Positions 1 through 8,088 of a stretch of DNA of 64,000 nucleotides are shown here, piece by piece; the first letter of the stretch is position 1; every line of letters begins with the position of its first letter. The DNA is from Caulobacter zeae (GTDB lineage: Bacteria; Pseudomonadota; Alphaproteobacteria; Caulobacterales; Caulobacteraceae), in contig NZ_PJRS01000018.1 of assembly GCF_002858925.1 (NCBI RefSeq), positions 186,001 to 250,000 on the forward strand, read 5' to 3'. A program made the translations under genes and the position numbers. The notes below the pieces were generated by a model. That model was not told where the DNA came from, did no database searches, and worked only from the letters and a program-made list of their open reading frames with translations.

Positions 1-214
1 CTTCCAGCGCTTCCACACCGACGGCTTCATCCTGGTCGACGCCCTAGTCGGCTATGACCTGGGCGTGGCCAAGACCGAGTTGAAGGGCTGGGAAGCGGCC
101 CTGAACGCCGCCAACCTGTTCGACAAGCGCCACATCTCGGCCTGTCCGTTCAACAACAGCTGCTACTTCGGTTCCGCCCGCACGGTGACGGCGACCCTGC
201 GCTACAGCTGGTGA
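1..214 (+). CDS. TonB-dependent siderophore-type receptor, C-terminal fragment
   Basis: Only the last 70 codons are in the window (frame starting at base 2, TGA at 212-214). The fragment has the alternating pattern of outer-membrane beta strands and ends in an aromatic residue (Tyr-Ser-Trp), as barrel proteins do for BAM recognition. The segment AANLFDKRH followed by a two-cysteine loop ending in CYFGSART and a final strand is typical of the FhuA/FoxA-like siderophore receptors. It would take up a ferric chelate with TonB-ExbBD energy. The 5' end lies upstream, so substrate cannot be judged. Confidence 0.85.
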   Translation, partial: FQRFHTDGFILVDALVGYDLGVAKTELKGWEAALNAANLFDKRHISACPFNNSCYFGSARTVTATLRYSW

Positions 215-547
215 AGCGGCGCGAGGGCCGGCGTTGGCTGGCCCTCGCCGACCGTCGGAGGCGCGATTCCCGCGCGCATCCCTTGAGCGTTATTCACCTG
301 AAGGCGCGAATAGGTTGCGCGTCGATTGGCGGGATGCCTGGTCACGGCAAAAAATGGGCTGAGGCCGCGATAGGCGGGCGCCGGCCTTTTCGCCGTCATG
401 TGACCCTTACGGAAAGCGGTTTCCAAGCGACCAAGGCGTACGTCGTCATCGCACCGTCGTCTTTCGTGTTGCTGGCTGACATCCAAATGTAGCGCCCCTG
501 TCACGGCGTCGCCCTAAGCGCCCCTCGCGTTTGCCAGAGGGGTCCAC
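215..547. other. 333-bp intergenic region between two TonB receptor genes
   Basis: I see no convincing gene here; the short open frames lack ribosome sites and look like GC-rich noise. It begins with a terminator-like hairpin (221-248) and should contain the promoter of the receptor gene that starts at 548, whose ribosome site (AGAGGGG) lies about 8 nt before the ATG. CTGACAT (476-482) and CTGTCAC (498-504) are spaced exactly 22 nt apart, which resembles the half-repeats of a Pho box but not its normal spacing. Confidence 0.5.
221..248 (+). terminator. Hairpin after receptor fragment
   Basis: Perfect 9-bp inverted repeat GCGAGGGCC / GGCCCTCGC with a 10-nt loop, seven bases after the stop codon. 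No T-run follows, so it may be an mRNA 3'-end stabiliser or a weak terminator. Confidence 0.45.
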
Positions 548-3145
548 ATGTCCAAGCCGTTCGCCGCCAGCCGCCTGATCGCCGGCCTGCTCGCCACCAG
601 CGCCCTGTCGGCGCCGCTGCTCGCCCACGCCGCCGAGGACGAGGCGCCCGACGCCGTCGAGGAGGTCATCGTCACCGGCCAGCGCGAGGCCCAGCGCGCC
701 GCCATCGCCGTCAAGCGCGACGCCTTCGTGGTGTCCGACGTCGTCTCGGCCGACGACATCGGCAAGCTGCCCGACCACAACACCGCCGCCGCCCTGCGCC
801 GCATTCCCGGCATTTCGGTGATGGAAGACCAGGGCGAGCCGCGCTTCCCGGTCATCCGCGGCCTGCGCTCGACCTACAACCGCACCACCATCGACGGCGC
901 CCTGGTCGCCTCGGTCGACGAGAGCGGCCGCACCGTGCCGATGGACATCGTGCCCTCGGTGATGGCCGGCCGGCTGGAAGTCATCAAGACCGTGACGCCC
1001 GAGAACGACGGCAACGCCATCGGCGGCGTCATCAACGTCACCACCCGCAGCGCCTTCGACGCGGGCCGGCCGTTCTTCAACGGCATGGCCTCGTACGGCA
1101 GTTACGAACGCCACGGCGACGTGCGCAACGACAAGCCGTCCTACCGCCTGGCCTTCGCCGCCGGCCGCACCTTCGGTTCGGAAGACCAGTGGGGCGTGGT
1201 CATCGGCGCCTCGCACGAGCAGCTCGACTACGACATCCCGCAGGTCGAGGCCGCCGATCCCAGCGTGCGCGAATACACCGCCGCAGGCGCGCCGGTGCTG
1301 TCGGGCGCGGCCACCGGCAACGGCATCCAGGTGCCGACCCAGCTTCGCCTGTTCTGGTACAACAACACCAAGCAGCGCAGCGGTTTGAACGGCAAGATCG
1401 AGTACCGCCCGAACGACGACTTCCGCTGGGAGGCCTCGGCCCTGTTCTCGCGCATGGAGGACGACGAGGAGCGCATCGAGTACCGCATCGAGCCGCTCGG
1501 CAACGTCGCGGGCCAGACCGCCACCAGCGGCAGCTTCGCCCGCGGCCGCGGCATCATCCAGCTGAACCAGCCGATCACCAAGCGCGAGATCGGCATGGCC
1601 CGCACGGGCTTTGCCTGGAGCTTCGCGCCGCAGTGGAAGCTCGACGGCGACCTCGTCTACTCGCAGGCCGGCCTGGAGGTGCCCAACCACTCGGTCGAGT
1701 TCCGCACCGTCGACGCCCAGGGCGCCAACTACGGCTTCACCTACGACACCACCAACCCGCTGTTCCCCATCTTCACCTCGACCAACGAGGCGGCGATGCG
1801 CAACCCGGCCAACTACGTGCTGCAGCAGCACCGCGACGCCCTGACCAAGACCGACGAGAAGACCAGCCAGGCCCGCTTCAACCTGGCCTTCGACGACGAC
1901 GGCGCCTGGAAGGCCAAGGTCGGCGGCGTGCTGCGCTCGACCAAGCGCGACTTCACCAGCAGCCAGGTCAACTACCGCGCCGGGACGGGCTTCACCTACA
2001 CCCTGGCCGAGGTCGACACCGCCGGTCCTGACCAGCTGATCGCCGGCCGCTATCGCCTGAACCCGCGCATCGGCGCGGCCGAGGCGATGGCCTTCTTCAA
2101 GGCCAACCGCGACCGTTTCACCACCACCGTCACCGCGCCGACGGGCAACTACGGCGTCGACGAGGACATCTACGCCGGCTACGCCCAGGCCAGCTACCAG
2201 TTCGGCGACGTCACCCTGCTGGGCGGCCTGCGCTACGAGCACACCAAGGTCTCGTCCAGCGCCATCCGCAACACCGGCGGCGTGCTGACCCCGACCAGCA
2301 ACGACGGCGCCTACGACAACTGGCTGCCCAGCCTGCACGTGCAGTGGAAGCCGGCCGACAACTGGATCGTCCGCGCCGCCTGGACCAACACCATCGGCCG
2401 CCCGGACTACGGCTCGCTGGCCGCCACCGAGACCCTGAACTTCGACGGCAGCCAGCCGACCCTGTCGCGCGGCAATCCCGGCCTGAAGGCGCGCGAGAGC
2501 AAGGGGCTGGACCTGTCGGTCGAGTTCTATCCGACCGACGGCATGGTCTCGCTGGCGGTGTTCAGCAAGGACATCAAGAACGAGATCTTCACGCTGAGCT
2601 CGACCGAGACCCTCGATGTGGGCCGTGGTCCCGAGACCGTGCTGGTCTCGACCCCGCGCAACGCCGAGACGGCCAAGATCAACGGCGTCGAGTTCGCCGT
2701 GCAGCAGGCCTTCACCTTCCTGCCCGCGCCGTTCGACGGCTTCGGCTTCAACGGCAACGTCACCTGGCTGGACACCGAGTTCACCTTCCTGACCTCGGCC
2801 GGCCGGCGCGTCACCGGCCTGTTCCAGCAGCCCGAGATCACCACCAACGAGTCGATCTACTACCAGCGCGGCCCGTTCGAGGCCCGGATCTCGCACAACT
2901 ACATCGGCGGCCAGCTGGAGACGATCAACGACGCCAACCCCAATTCCGACCAGTACTGGAAGGGCCGCCACGTGTTCGACGCCAGCCTGTCCTGGCGCTT
3001 CGCCGACCACTACACTGTCTTCGTCGAGGGCCAGAACCTCTCCAACACCGGCCGCCAGGAAGTCACCGGCCCGGGTCGCGGCTACCTGCAGGAGTGGGCC
3101 AATTACGGCCGCACCTACTGGGTCGGCGCGGCGGTCAGCTTCTAG
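548..3145 (+). CDS. TonB-dependent outer-membrane receptor
   Basis: An 865-residue receptor of the large group common in Caulobacter. Residues 1-29 form a signal peptide ending in AHA. A TonB-box-like segment (EEVIVTG) follows at about residues 38-44, then the plug domain (about 55-175, with IRGLRSTYNRTTIDG and GGVINVTTR), and a 22-strand-type barrel ending in a terminal Phe. Such receptors import iron chelates, sugars or other scarce nutrients across the outer membrane. The ATG is preceded by a strong AGAGGGG site. The next gene follows after 23 bp, so the two probably form an operon. The substrate is not evident; being next to an IclR regulator and an aromatic catabolic cluster hints at, but does not prove, an aromatic or plant-derived ligand. 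Confidence 0.9.
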   Translation: MSKPFAASRLIAGLLATSALSAPLLAHAAEDEAPDAVEEVIVTGQREAQRAAIAVKRDAFVVSDVVSADDIGKLPDHNTAAALRRIPGISVMEDQGEPRFPVIRGLRSTYNRTTIDGALVASVDESGRTVPMDIVPSVMAGRLEVIKTVTPENDGNAIGGVINVTTRSAFDAGRPFFNGMASYGSYERHGDVRNDKPSYRLAFAAGRTFGSEDQWGVVIGASHEQLDYDIPQVEAADPSVREYTAAGAPVLSGAATGNGIQVPTQLRLFWYNNTKQRSGLNGKIEYRPNDDFRWEASALFSRMEDDEERIEYRIEPLGNVAGQTATSGSFARGRGIIQLNQPITKREIGMARTGFAWSFAPQWKLDGDLVYSQAGLEVPNHSVEFRTVDAQGANYGFTYDTTNPLFPIFTSTNEAAMRNPANYVLQQHRDALTKTDEKTSQARFNLAFDDDGAWKAKVGGVLRSTKRDFTSSQVNYRAGTGFTYTLAEVDTAGPDQLIAGRYRLNPRIGAAEAMAFFKANRDRFTTTVTAPTGNYGVDEDIYAGYAQASYQFGDVTLLGGLRYEHTKVSSSAIRNTGGVLTPTSNDGAYDNWLPSLHVQWKPADNWIVRAAWTNTIGRPDYGSLAATETLNFDGSQPTLSRGNPGLKARESKGLDLSVEFYPTDGMVSLAVFSKDIKNEIFTLSSTETLDVGRGPETVLVSTPRNAETAKINGVEFAVQQAFTFLPAPFDGFGFNGNVTWLDTEFTFLTSAGRRVTGLFQQPEITTNESIYYQRGPFEARISHNYIGGQLETINDANPNSDQYWKGRHVFDASLSWRFADHYTVFVEGQNLSNTGRQEVTGPGRGYLQEWANYGRTYWVGAAVSF

Positions 3146-3168
3146 GATAGGGGGCAGGGAGACCGATC

Positions 3169-3969
3169 ATGATCCTGGAACTCATCGCGGCCCTGGCCAT
3201 GCAGGCGGAGGCCCCCGCGGCTTCCGCGGCGCCGACCCGGAAGGCCGAAACCGTCCGCCGCTACGACGCCGGCGCCAGCCAGGGCGCCGCCGCTGGACCC
3301 AGCGACATCTACTCGGTCAGCAACTGGCGCATCGTCCGCTTCGACAAGAAGACCGGCGAGAGGCGCGCCGAGTGGACCGGCGACAAGGCCCGCTTCCCGC
3401 ACATCAATTCGTGCGCGGTGATCGCCAGGGAGCTGGTCTGCGCCAGCTCCAACTTCCCCGCCACGCCCCAGGTCAGCACGGTCGAGGTCTTCGATCCGAT
3501 GACCCTGGCCCACAAGCGCAGCATCTCGCTGGGCCTGGGCACGGGTTCGATCACCTGGGTCGACCGCCATGACGGCGCCTGGTGGGCGATGTTCGCCAAC
3601 TACGACGCCAAGGGCGGCGAGCCTCCGCGCGACCACCGCCACACCACGCTGGTCAAGTTCGACGACGAGTGGCGGCGCACGGAAGCCTGGGCGCTGCCGG
3701 TCAGCGTGCTGGAGAAGATCAAGCCGATGAGCATCTCCGGCGGCGGCTGGGGCCCGGACGGCCGCCTCTATCTCAGCGGCCACGACCTGCCTGAGCTCTA
3801 CGTCATGCAGCTGCCGATGGGGGGCGGGGTGCTCGACCACCTCGACACCATCGGCATGGAGGCCGAGGGCCAGGCCATCGACTGGGACGAAAGCGACAAG
3901 GGGATGCTCTACGGCATCACCCGCCGCAGCCGCGAGGTCCTTGCCATGCGGGTTCCGCTTTCGAAGTAG
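3169..3969 (+). CDS. Secreted beta-propeller-like protein of unknown function
   Basis: A 266-residue protein with a short hydrophobic N-terminus (MILELIAALAMQA) followed by an Ala/Pro-rich stretch, consistent with export. The body has repeated strand-turn patterns (for example VSTVEVFDPMTLAHK and GWGPDGRLYLSGHDLPELYV), like proteins that report stepwise values through a beta-propeller fold. I see no enzyme motif. It sits 23 bp after the TonB receptor and ends at a strong hairpin, so it is probably the receptor's co-expressed periplasmic partner. Function is unknown; a ligand-binding or lyase-like role is possible. Confidence 0.7.
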   Translation: MILELIAALAMQAEAPAASAAPTRKAETVRRYDAGASQGAAAGPSDIYSVSNWRIVRFDKKTGERRAEWTGDKARFPHINSCAVIARELVCASSNFPATPQVSTVEVFDPMTLAHKRSISLGLGTGSITWVDRHDGAWWAMFANYDAKGGEPPRDHRHTTLVKFDDEWRRTEAWALPVSVLEKIKPMSISGGGWGPDGRLYLSGHDLPELYVMQLPMGGGVLDHLDTIGMEAEGQAIDWDESDKGMLYGITRRSREVLAMRVPLSK

Positions 3970-4003
3970 TTCCTGAGATCAATTCGCATCTATGAACACC
4001 TAA

Positions 4004-4034
4004 GGGACCCCGACGCCTTGCGAGTCGGGGTCCC
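4004..4034 (+). terminator. Perfect 11-bp hairpin after the receptor operon
   Basis: GGGACCCCGAC (4004-4014) pairs exactly with GTCGGGGTCCC (4024-4034) across a 9-nt loop, 35 bp after the stop of the propeller-like gene. It is followed by GGCGTTTC rather than a clean T-run. It probably ends the receptor transcript before the IclR gene. Confidence 0.65.
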
Positions 4035-4082
4035 GGCGTTTCATCATCGGGTTCAATCGCTTCCCAGCGCAGGACCCAGACA

Positions 4083-4859
4083 GTGACCGACCAGGATTCC
4101 AAGCAGCGTTCAGGCATCCAGTCGGTCGGCATCGGCCTGCGGGTGCTGGACGTGCTGGCGACGCTGGACGGCCCGGCCGCCCTGGGCGTCATCGCCCAGG
4201 CCTCGGACCTGTCGGCCTCGCAGGCCCACCGCTACCTGGCCAGCCTGGTCGCCTCGGGCATGGCAAGGCAGGACGCGGCGACCGGCCGTTACGATCTGGG
4301 TCCCGGCGCGCTGCGCCTGGGCCTGGGCGCCCTGGCGCGGGTCGACGCCTTCCGCGAGGCAGACGAGGCCATCACCGCCTTCTCGCGAGAGACCGGCCGC
4401 ACGGTGCAGATCGCGGCACTGGGGCCGAGCGGCCCGATCGTCGTGCGCTGGGCCATGGGCTCGCCGCCGGTGGCGACCTCGCTGATGGTCGGCTCGTCCT
4501 TGCCGTTGCTGCGCTCGGCGACGGGCCATGTGTTCCTGGCCTTCCGCCCCGAGAGCCACACCCGCCACATGGTCGAACGCGAGACGCAGGCCGAGCGCGG
4601 CCTCGCGCCCGTCGACGTCGAGGCCTTGCGTCAAAGGGTGCGCAAGACCGGCTATTCGGCCATCAGCGGCTCGCTGATCCCGGGCCTGCGGGCCACGGCC
4701 CTGCCGATCTTCGACCTGCAAGGCGAGGCCGTCGTCACCGCCACGGTCCTGGCCACCGACGCCTTCGTGCCCGACCGCGACGACGAGGTCCGCCAGGCCC
4801 TGGCCGCGGTCTGCGATCAGGTCACGACCACCATCGGCGGCCGCCGCCCGGCGGTTTGA
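4083..4859 (+). CDS. IclR-family transcriptional regulator
   Basis: A 258-residue protein with the two IclR domains: an N-terminal winged helix-turn-helix (about residues 13-75, including IAQASDLSASQAHRYLASL) and a C-terminal effector domain (about 90-255, with GPIVVRWAMGS and the TGHVFLAF region). The start is GTG at 4083; no in-frame ATG lies nearby. IclR proteins often control aromatic-acid degradation genes, and this one lies just before the gentisate-type cluster, convergent with the reductase gene. I infer that it binds the 15-bp palindrome at 6253-6267 and responds to the aromatic substrate or a ring-cleavage intermediate. Whether it activates or represses cannot be read from sequence. 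Confidence 0.9.
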   Translation: MTDQDSKQRSGIQSVGIGLRVLDVLATLDGPAALGVIAQASDLSASQAHRYLASLVASGMARQDAATGRYDLGPGALRLGLGALARVDAFREADEAITAFSRETGRTVQIAALGPSGPIVVRWAMGSPPVATSLMVGSSLPLLRSATGHVFLAFRPESHTRHMVERETQAERGLAPVDVEALRQRVRKTGYSAISGSLIPGLRATALPIFDLQGEAVVTATVLATDAFVPDRDDEVRQALAAVCDQVTTTIGGRRPAV

Positions 4860-4887
4860 GCGGGCTGGAATTCAGCACACCATCCGT

Positions 4888-5027
4888 CGTCATCCCGGAA
4901 AGCGCGCAGCGCTTATCCGGGACCCAGGGGACTGGGCTCGGCGCTTAAACTCACACCCGGCGCATTGCTGGCCGCCCCTGGGTCCCGGCTCTACGGTCCG
5001 CTGCGCGGACCTTCGGCCGGGATGACG
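4888..5027. repeat. Nested palindromic intergenic element between convergent genes
   Basis: Outer arms CGTCATCCCGG (4888-4898) and CCGGGATGACG (5017-5027) are exact inverted copies. Inside are a second exact pair of 14 bases (4917-4930 and 4975-4988, core GGGACCCAGGGG) and a small hairpin at 4995-5011 (GGTCC...GGACC). The element fills the gap between the stops of the IclR gene and the minus-strand reductase gene, so it may act as a two-way terminator. It looks like a dispersed palindromic repeat unit rather than a gene. Confidence 0.7.
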
Positions 5028-5041
5028 AGCTAGAGGGGGTT

Positions 5042-6232
5042 TCAGGCCGCCGCCTTGCGCAGGTCGGTCCCAGGATCTCCCGCCAGATCAGCCTTCAGCG
5101 GCTTGCCGATCAGCCGGCGGGCCGAGGCGAAGTCGCGGGGCTGGTCGAGGCACGCCGCGCCCACCAGCACCCCGTCGCGCAGGTAGAGCCTCACAGCCTC
5201 GCCGCGCGCCACCACCGTGTCGCCGGCGGCCGGATCGCCCAGGATCTGAAGGTTATGGCCGCACTGGGCGGTCCAGAACCATGGCGCGGGTTCAGCTTCC
5301 GCCGGCTGGCCCAGGATCGCCAGCGCCGCGGCGCGGGCCGAGCTCTGGGCGTGGGCCCAGGTCTCCATCCGCTGCGGGGCGGCTGCGTCGCCGAACCGGC
5401 GCAGGGCCAGGTCGCCGATGGCGTAGACGTTTGCGTCGCCGATCGAGCGATAGGCCTCGTCAACCAGCACGCCCGCGCCCACCGGCAGGCCGGCGGCCTC
5501 GGCCAGCCCCGTGCGCGGCGTGATGCCGATGCCGACGACCACCAGGTCGGCTTCCAGGGTCTCGCCGTCGTCGAGTCGCAGGGTCAGCGTCTCGTCGCCC
5601 GGCTCGATGGCGGCCACCGAGCGGCCGAGGCGAATCTCGAGCCCGACCCGCTCATGGGCGGCGGCCAGCCAGTCGGCGGCGTCCCCCGGCACGTTGCGGC
5701 CCAGCAGGCGCTGGCCGGCCTCGATGACGACGGCGGTCAAGCCAAGTTCCTGAAGCGTCGAGGCGGTCTCCAGCCCGATCACCCCGCCGCCGATCACCAC
5801 GGCGCGACCGCCGGGCTTGGCCGCCGCCGCGATGGCCTTGGCGTCGCCCGTCGTGCGCAGCGGGAAGATCTTCGGGTGAGCGGGGAAGGGCAGCTGGCGA
5901 GGCGCGCCGCCGGTGGCCAGGATCAGCTCGTCATAGGGCAGGGCGCTTCCATCCGAGAGCGTCACGGTGCGGTTCTCGCGGTCGATCGAGGCGGCCGCGA
6001 CTCCTAGCCGCAGGTCGACGCCCAGCTCGCTCCAGCGGGATTCCTCGGCGAGATAGACGGGCGCGGCGTCCTTGCCCGACAGGTACTCCTTGGACAGGCT
6101 GGGTCGTTCGTACGGGTGCTCGGCTTCCTCGCCGACCAGCGTGATCGATCCCGAAAAACCCAATTCTCTCAAGGTGATGGCGGCGGCTCCGCCGGCATGT
6201 CCGGCGCCGACTACGACGATGCGTTGTTCCAT
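5042..6232 (-). CDS. FAD-dependent ferredoxin reductase of the ring-hydroxylating oxygenase
   Basis: A 396-residue pyridine-nucleotide-disulfide-type reductase. The N-terminal FAD site is IVVVGAGHAGGAAA (about residues 5-18), the NAD(P)H site is VVIGGGVIGLETASTLQELG (about 148-167), and the second FAD motif is NVYAIGDLA (about 272-280). Length and layout match the putidaredoxin-reductase/BphA4 group that passes electrons from NADH to a Rieske ferredoxin. The reading frame stays open far upstream, but the ATG at 6232 begins the FAD fold and has a GAGAGGAAG ribosome site. It is transcribed away from the oxygenase genes, sharing a 123-bp regulatory gap. I infer that it supplies electrons to the ferredoxin at 8085. 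Confidence 0.9.
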   Translation of the reverse strand: MEQRIVVVGAGHAGGAAAITLRELGFSGSITLVGEEAEHPYERPSLSKEYLSGKDAAPVYLAEESRWSELGVDLRLGVAAASIDRENRTVTLSDGSALPYDELILATGGAPRQLPFPAHPKIFPLRTTGDAKAIAAAAKPGGRAVVIGGGVIGLETASTLQELGLTAVVIEAGQRLLGRNVPGDAADWLAAAHERVGLEIRLGRSVAAIEPGDETLTLRLDDGETLEADLVVVGIGITPRTGLAEAAGLPVGAGVLVDEAYRSIGDANVYAIGDLALRRFGDAAAPQRMETWAHAQSSARAAALAILGQPAEAEPAPWFWTAQCGHNLQILGDPAAGDTVVARGEAVRLYLRDGVLVGAACLDQPRDFASARRLIGKPLKADLAGDPGTDLRKAAA

Positions 6233-6252
6233 GGCGTGTGCTTCCTCTCGCG

Positions 6253-6267
6253 TTGCATAATATGCAA
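6253..6267. promoter_or_regulatory. 15-bp palindromic operator, probable IclR site
   Basis: TTGCATA (6253-6259) and TATGCAA (6261-6267) are exact inverted copies around one central A. This AT-rich palindrome stands out in a GC-rich genome and lies in the divergent promoter gap of the oxygenase cluster. IclR-family operators are commonly palindromes of about this size. It overlaps the likely -10 element of the reductase promoter. Confidence 0.65.
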
Positions 6268-6286
6268 TGCATTTGACATGGATCAA
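6257..6286 (-). promoter_or_regulatory. Candidate promoter of the ferredoxin reductase gene
   Basis: Read on the minus strand, TTGATC (6286-6281) and TATTAT (6262-6257) are separated by 18 bp, a fair sigma-70-type match, 25 bp before the start codon at 6232. The -10 lies inside the 15-bp palindrome. On the plus strand a TTGACA (6273-6278) could be a -35 for the oxygenase operon, but no good -10 follows it. Confidence 0.4.
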
Positions 6287-6355
6287 AACCCACGACAGGG
6301 TGAGGGTCAATGGCGACGTGAGATCGCCGCTTCGACCACCGTCTGGGAGCTGCCC

Positions 6356-7597
6356 ATGACCATCCCCGTTCGTCCCCCGGAAGGCCGCCTGTGGCCCGCC
6401 GATGCGGACGCCGCCGTCCCGTACTGGGTCTATTCCGACCCCGAGATCTACGCCGAGGAACTGCGCAAGATCTGGTACGGCCCGCACTGGCTGTACGTCG
6501 GCCTGGAGTGCGAAATCCCCAATGTCGGCGACTGGAAGACCGCCACCCTCGGCGAGCGTCCGATCGTCATGGTGCGCAGCGCCGAGAACGAGATCTCGGT
6601 CGTCGAGAACCGCTGCGCCCACAAGGGCGTGAAGTTCTGCCAGGCGCGCTTTGGCCACTCGCAAGAGCTGATCTGCCCGTATCACCAGTGGTCGTACGCG
6701 CTGAACGGCGACCTGCAGGGCGTGCCGTTCCGCCGGGGCGTCAAGCGCCAGGGCGGCATGCCGGCCGACTTCGACCTTACGCAGAACGGCCTGACCAAGC
6801 TGCGCGTCGAGGAAGTCCACGGCGTCGTCTGGGCCACCTTCTCCGAAGAGACCCCGGCCTTCCGCGAGTACCTCGGCGAGAAGTTCTGGAAGCACTACAC
6901 GCGCGTCTACGACGGCCGGAAGCTGGAAGTGCTGGGCTATAACCGCCAGCACATTCCCGCCAACTGGAAGCAGATGCAGGAGAACATCAAGGACCCGTAT
7001 CATGCGGGCCTGCTGCACGTGTTCTTCGCCACCTTCGGCCTGTTCCGCGCCGACCAGAAGTCGGCGGTCGATATCGACGACGAGGGCCGCCACGGCATCC
7101 TGATCTCGCGCAAGGGCGAACAGGAAAAGACCGAGGCCATGGCCGACATCCGCAACTTCCAGGGCGACCTGGTGCTCGAGGATCCCCGCGTCATGGACGT
7201 GGTGCAGGAGTTCCCCGGTGAAGAGACCGTGGGGATGATCACCATCTTCCCCAGCGTGATCCTGCAGCAGCAGGTCAACTCGCTGACCACGCGCCAGATC
7301 GTGCCCAAGGGCCCGGACGGGTTCGACTTCCACTGGACCCACTGGTGCTATGCCGACGACACCCCGGAGATGCGCCTGCGCCGCACGCGCCAGGCCAACC
7401 TCTTCGGTCCGGCCGGCTTCGTCTCGGCCGACGACGGCGAGGTGCTGGAGATGACCCAGCAGGGCGCCACGCCGTCGCCCGACGCGCACATGATCCTGCA
7501 GATGGGCGGGCGGGCCATCGAGAGCACCGACCACCAGGTCACCGAAACGGCCGTGCGCGGCATGTACCGCTACTGGCGAAAGGTGATGGGCCTGTGA
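6356..7597 (+). CDS. Rieske ring-hydroxylating oxygenase alpha subunit, probably salicylate 5-hydroxylase
   Basis: A 413-residue catalytic subunit. The Rieske [2Fe-2S] ligands are visible as Cys87-x-His89 and Cys107-x-x-His110. The mononuclear iron site is the segment ENIKDPYHAGLLH, giving Asp213, His216 and His221. The ATG at 6356 has GGGAGC just upstream; an in-frame ATG at 6278 would overlap promoter-like sequence and is less likely. The gene heads an operon in which beta subunit, ferredoxin and gentisate dioxygenase follow with overlapping codons. A gentisate-forming role therefore fits best, as in the NagGH salicylate 5-hydroxylases (similar length). Anthranilate, 3-hydroxybenzoate-like or other benzoates remain possible substrates. 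Confidence 0.85.
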   Translation: MTIPVRPPEGRLWPADADAAVPYWVYSDPEIYAEELRKIWYGPHWLYVGLECEIPNVGDWKTATLGERPIVMVRSAENEISVVENRCAHKGVKFCQARFGHSQELICPYHQWSYALNGDLQGVPFRRGVKRQGGMPADFDLTQNGLTKLRVEEVHGVVWATFSEETPAFREYLGEKFWKHYTRVYDGRKLEVLGYNRQHIPANWKQMQENIKDPYHAGLLHVFFATFGLFRADQKSAVDIDDEGRHGILISRKGEQEKTEAMADIRNFQGDLVLEDPRVMDVVQEFPGEETVGMITIFPSVILQQQVNSLTTRQIVPKGPDGFDFHWTHWCYADDTPEMRLRRTRQANLFGPAGFVSADDGEVLEMTQQGATPSPDAHMILQMGGRAIESTDHQVTETAVRGMYRYWRKVMGL

Positions 7598-8088
7598 GCA
7601 CGACCCTGACCGACCGTCCGGCCGCGATCACGCGCGATGCGATCCGCGACCTCTATGACGACTACTACGCAACCCTGGACGAGGTGCGGCTGCACGACTG
7701 GCCCGAGTTCTTCACCCAGGACTGCCTCTATCGGGTGATCCCGCGCGAAAACTTCGAGGCCGGCTACACCCTCAGCACCATGCAGGCCGAAAGCCGCGGC
7801 ATGCTGAAGGACCGGGTGACGGGCCTGACCCGCACCCAGATGTACGCGCCGCGCTATTATCGCCGCTTCCCGACGGCCCCGCGCATTGTCGGCGAAGAGA
7901 ACGGCGGGGTGCGCACGCGCCACAACCTGCTGCTCGTCCAGACCCTGATCGACAAGCCTTCGGAGATCGTCCTCTCGGCGGTCTGCCACGACCTGATCGT
8001 GGCCGACGAAGGCCGCCTGCGTTTCGCCGAGCGCGTGGTGGTGTTCGACTCCGAAATGCTCCCCAACAGCTTGGTGTACCCCGTATGA
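7594..8088 (+). CDS. Ring-hydroxylating oxygenase beta subunit
   Basis: A 164-residue small subunit of the NTF2-like beta family, with the usual opening IRDLYDDYYATLDEVRLHDW, the middle TRTQMYAPRYYRR and the closing hydrophobic strands. It has no metal site and is thought to shape the alpha3-beta3 oxygenase. The start is GTG at 7594, overlapping the alpha stop as GTGA, which suggests translational coupling and a 1:1 yield. The length matches the small subunits of salicylate 5-hydroxylase-type enzymes. Confidence 0.85.
   Translation: MSTTLTDRPAAITRDAIRDLYDDYYATLDEVRLHDWPEFFTQDCLYRVIPRENFEAGYTLSTMQAESRGMLKDRVTGLTRTQMYAPRYYRRFPTAPRIVGEENGGVRTRHNLLLVQTLIDKPSEIVLSAVCHDLIVADEGRLRFAERVVVFDSEMLPNSLVYPV

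Noticed and set aside
211..492. 93-codon frame downstream of the first receptor
   Set aside because: No ribosome site; starts within the receptor's stop region and spans the hairpin.
446..3010. Long open frame on the minus strand across the TonB receptor gene
   Set aside because: Composition is that of an antisense shadow in GC-rich DNA (Val/Gly/Arg/Ala-rich, no motif); the plus-strand receptor has signal peptide, plug and barrel.
6278..6355. Upstream in-frame ATG for the oxygenase alpha subunit
   Set aside because: It overlaps a promoter-like TTGACA, has no ribosome site, and adds residues unlike the family; ATG 6356 has GGGAGC.
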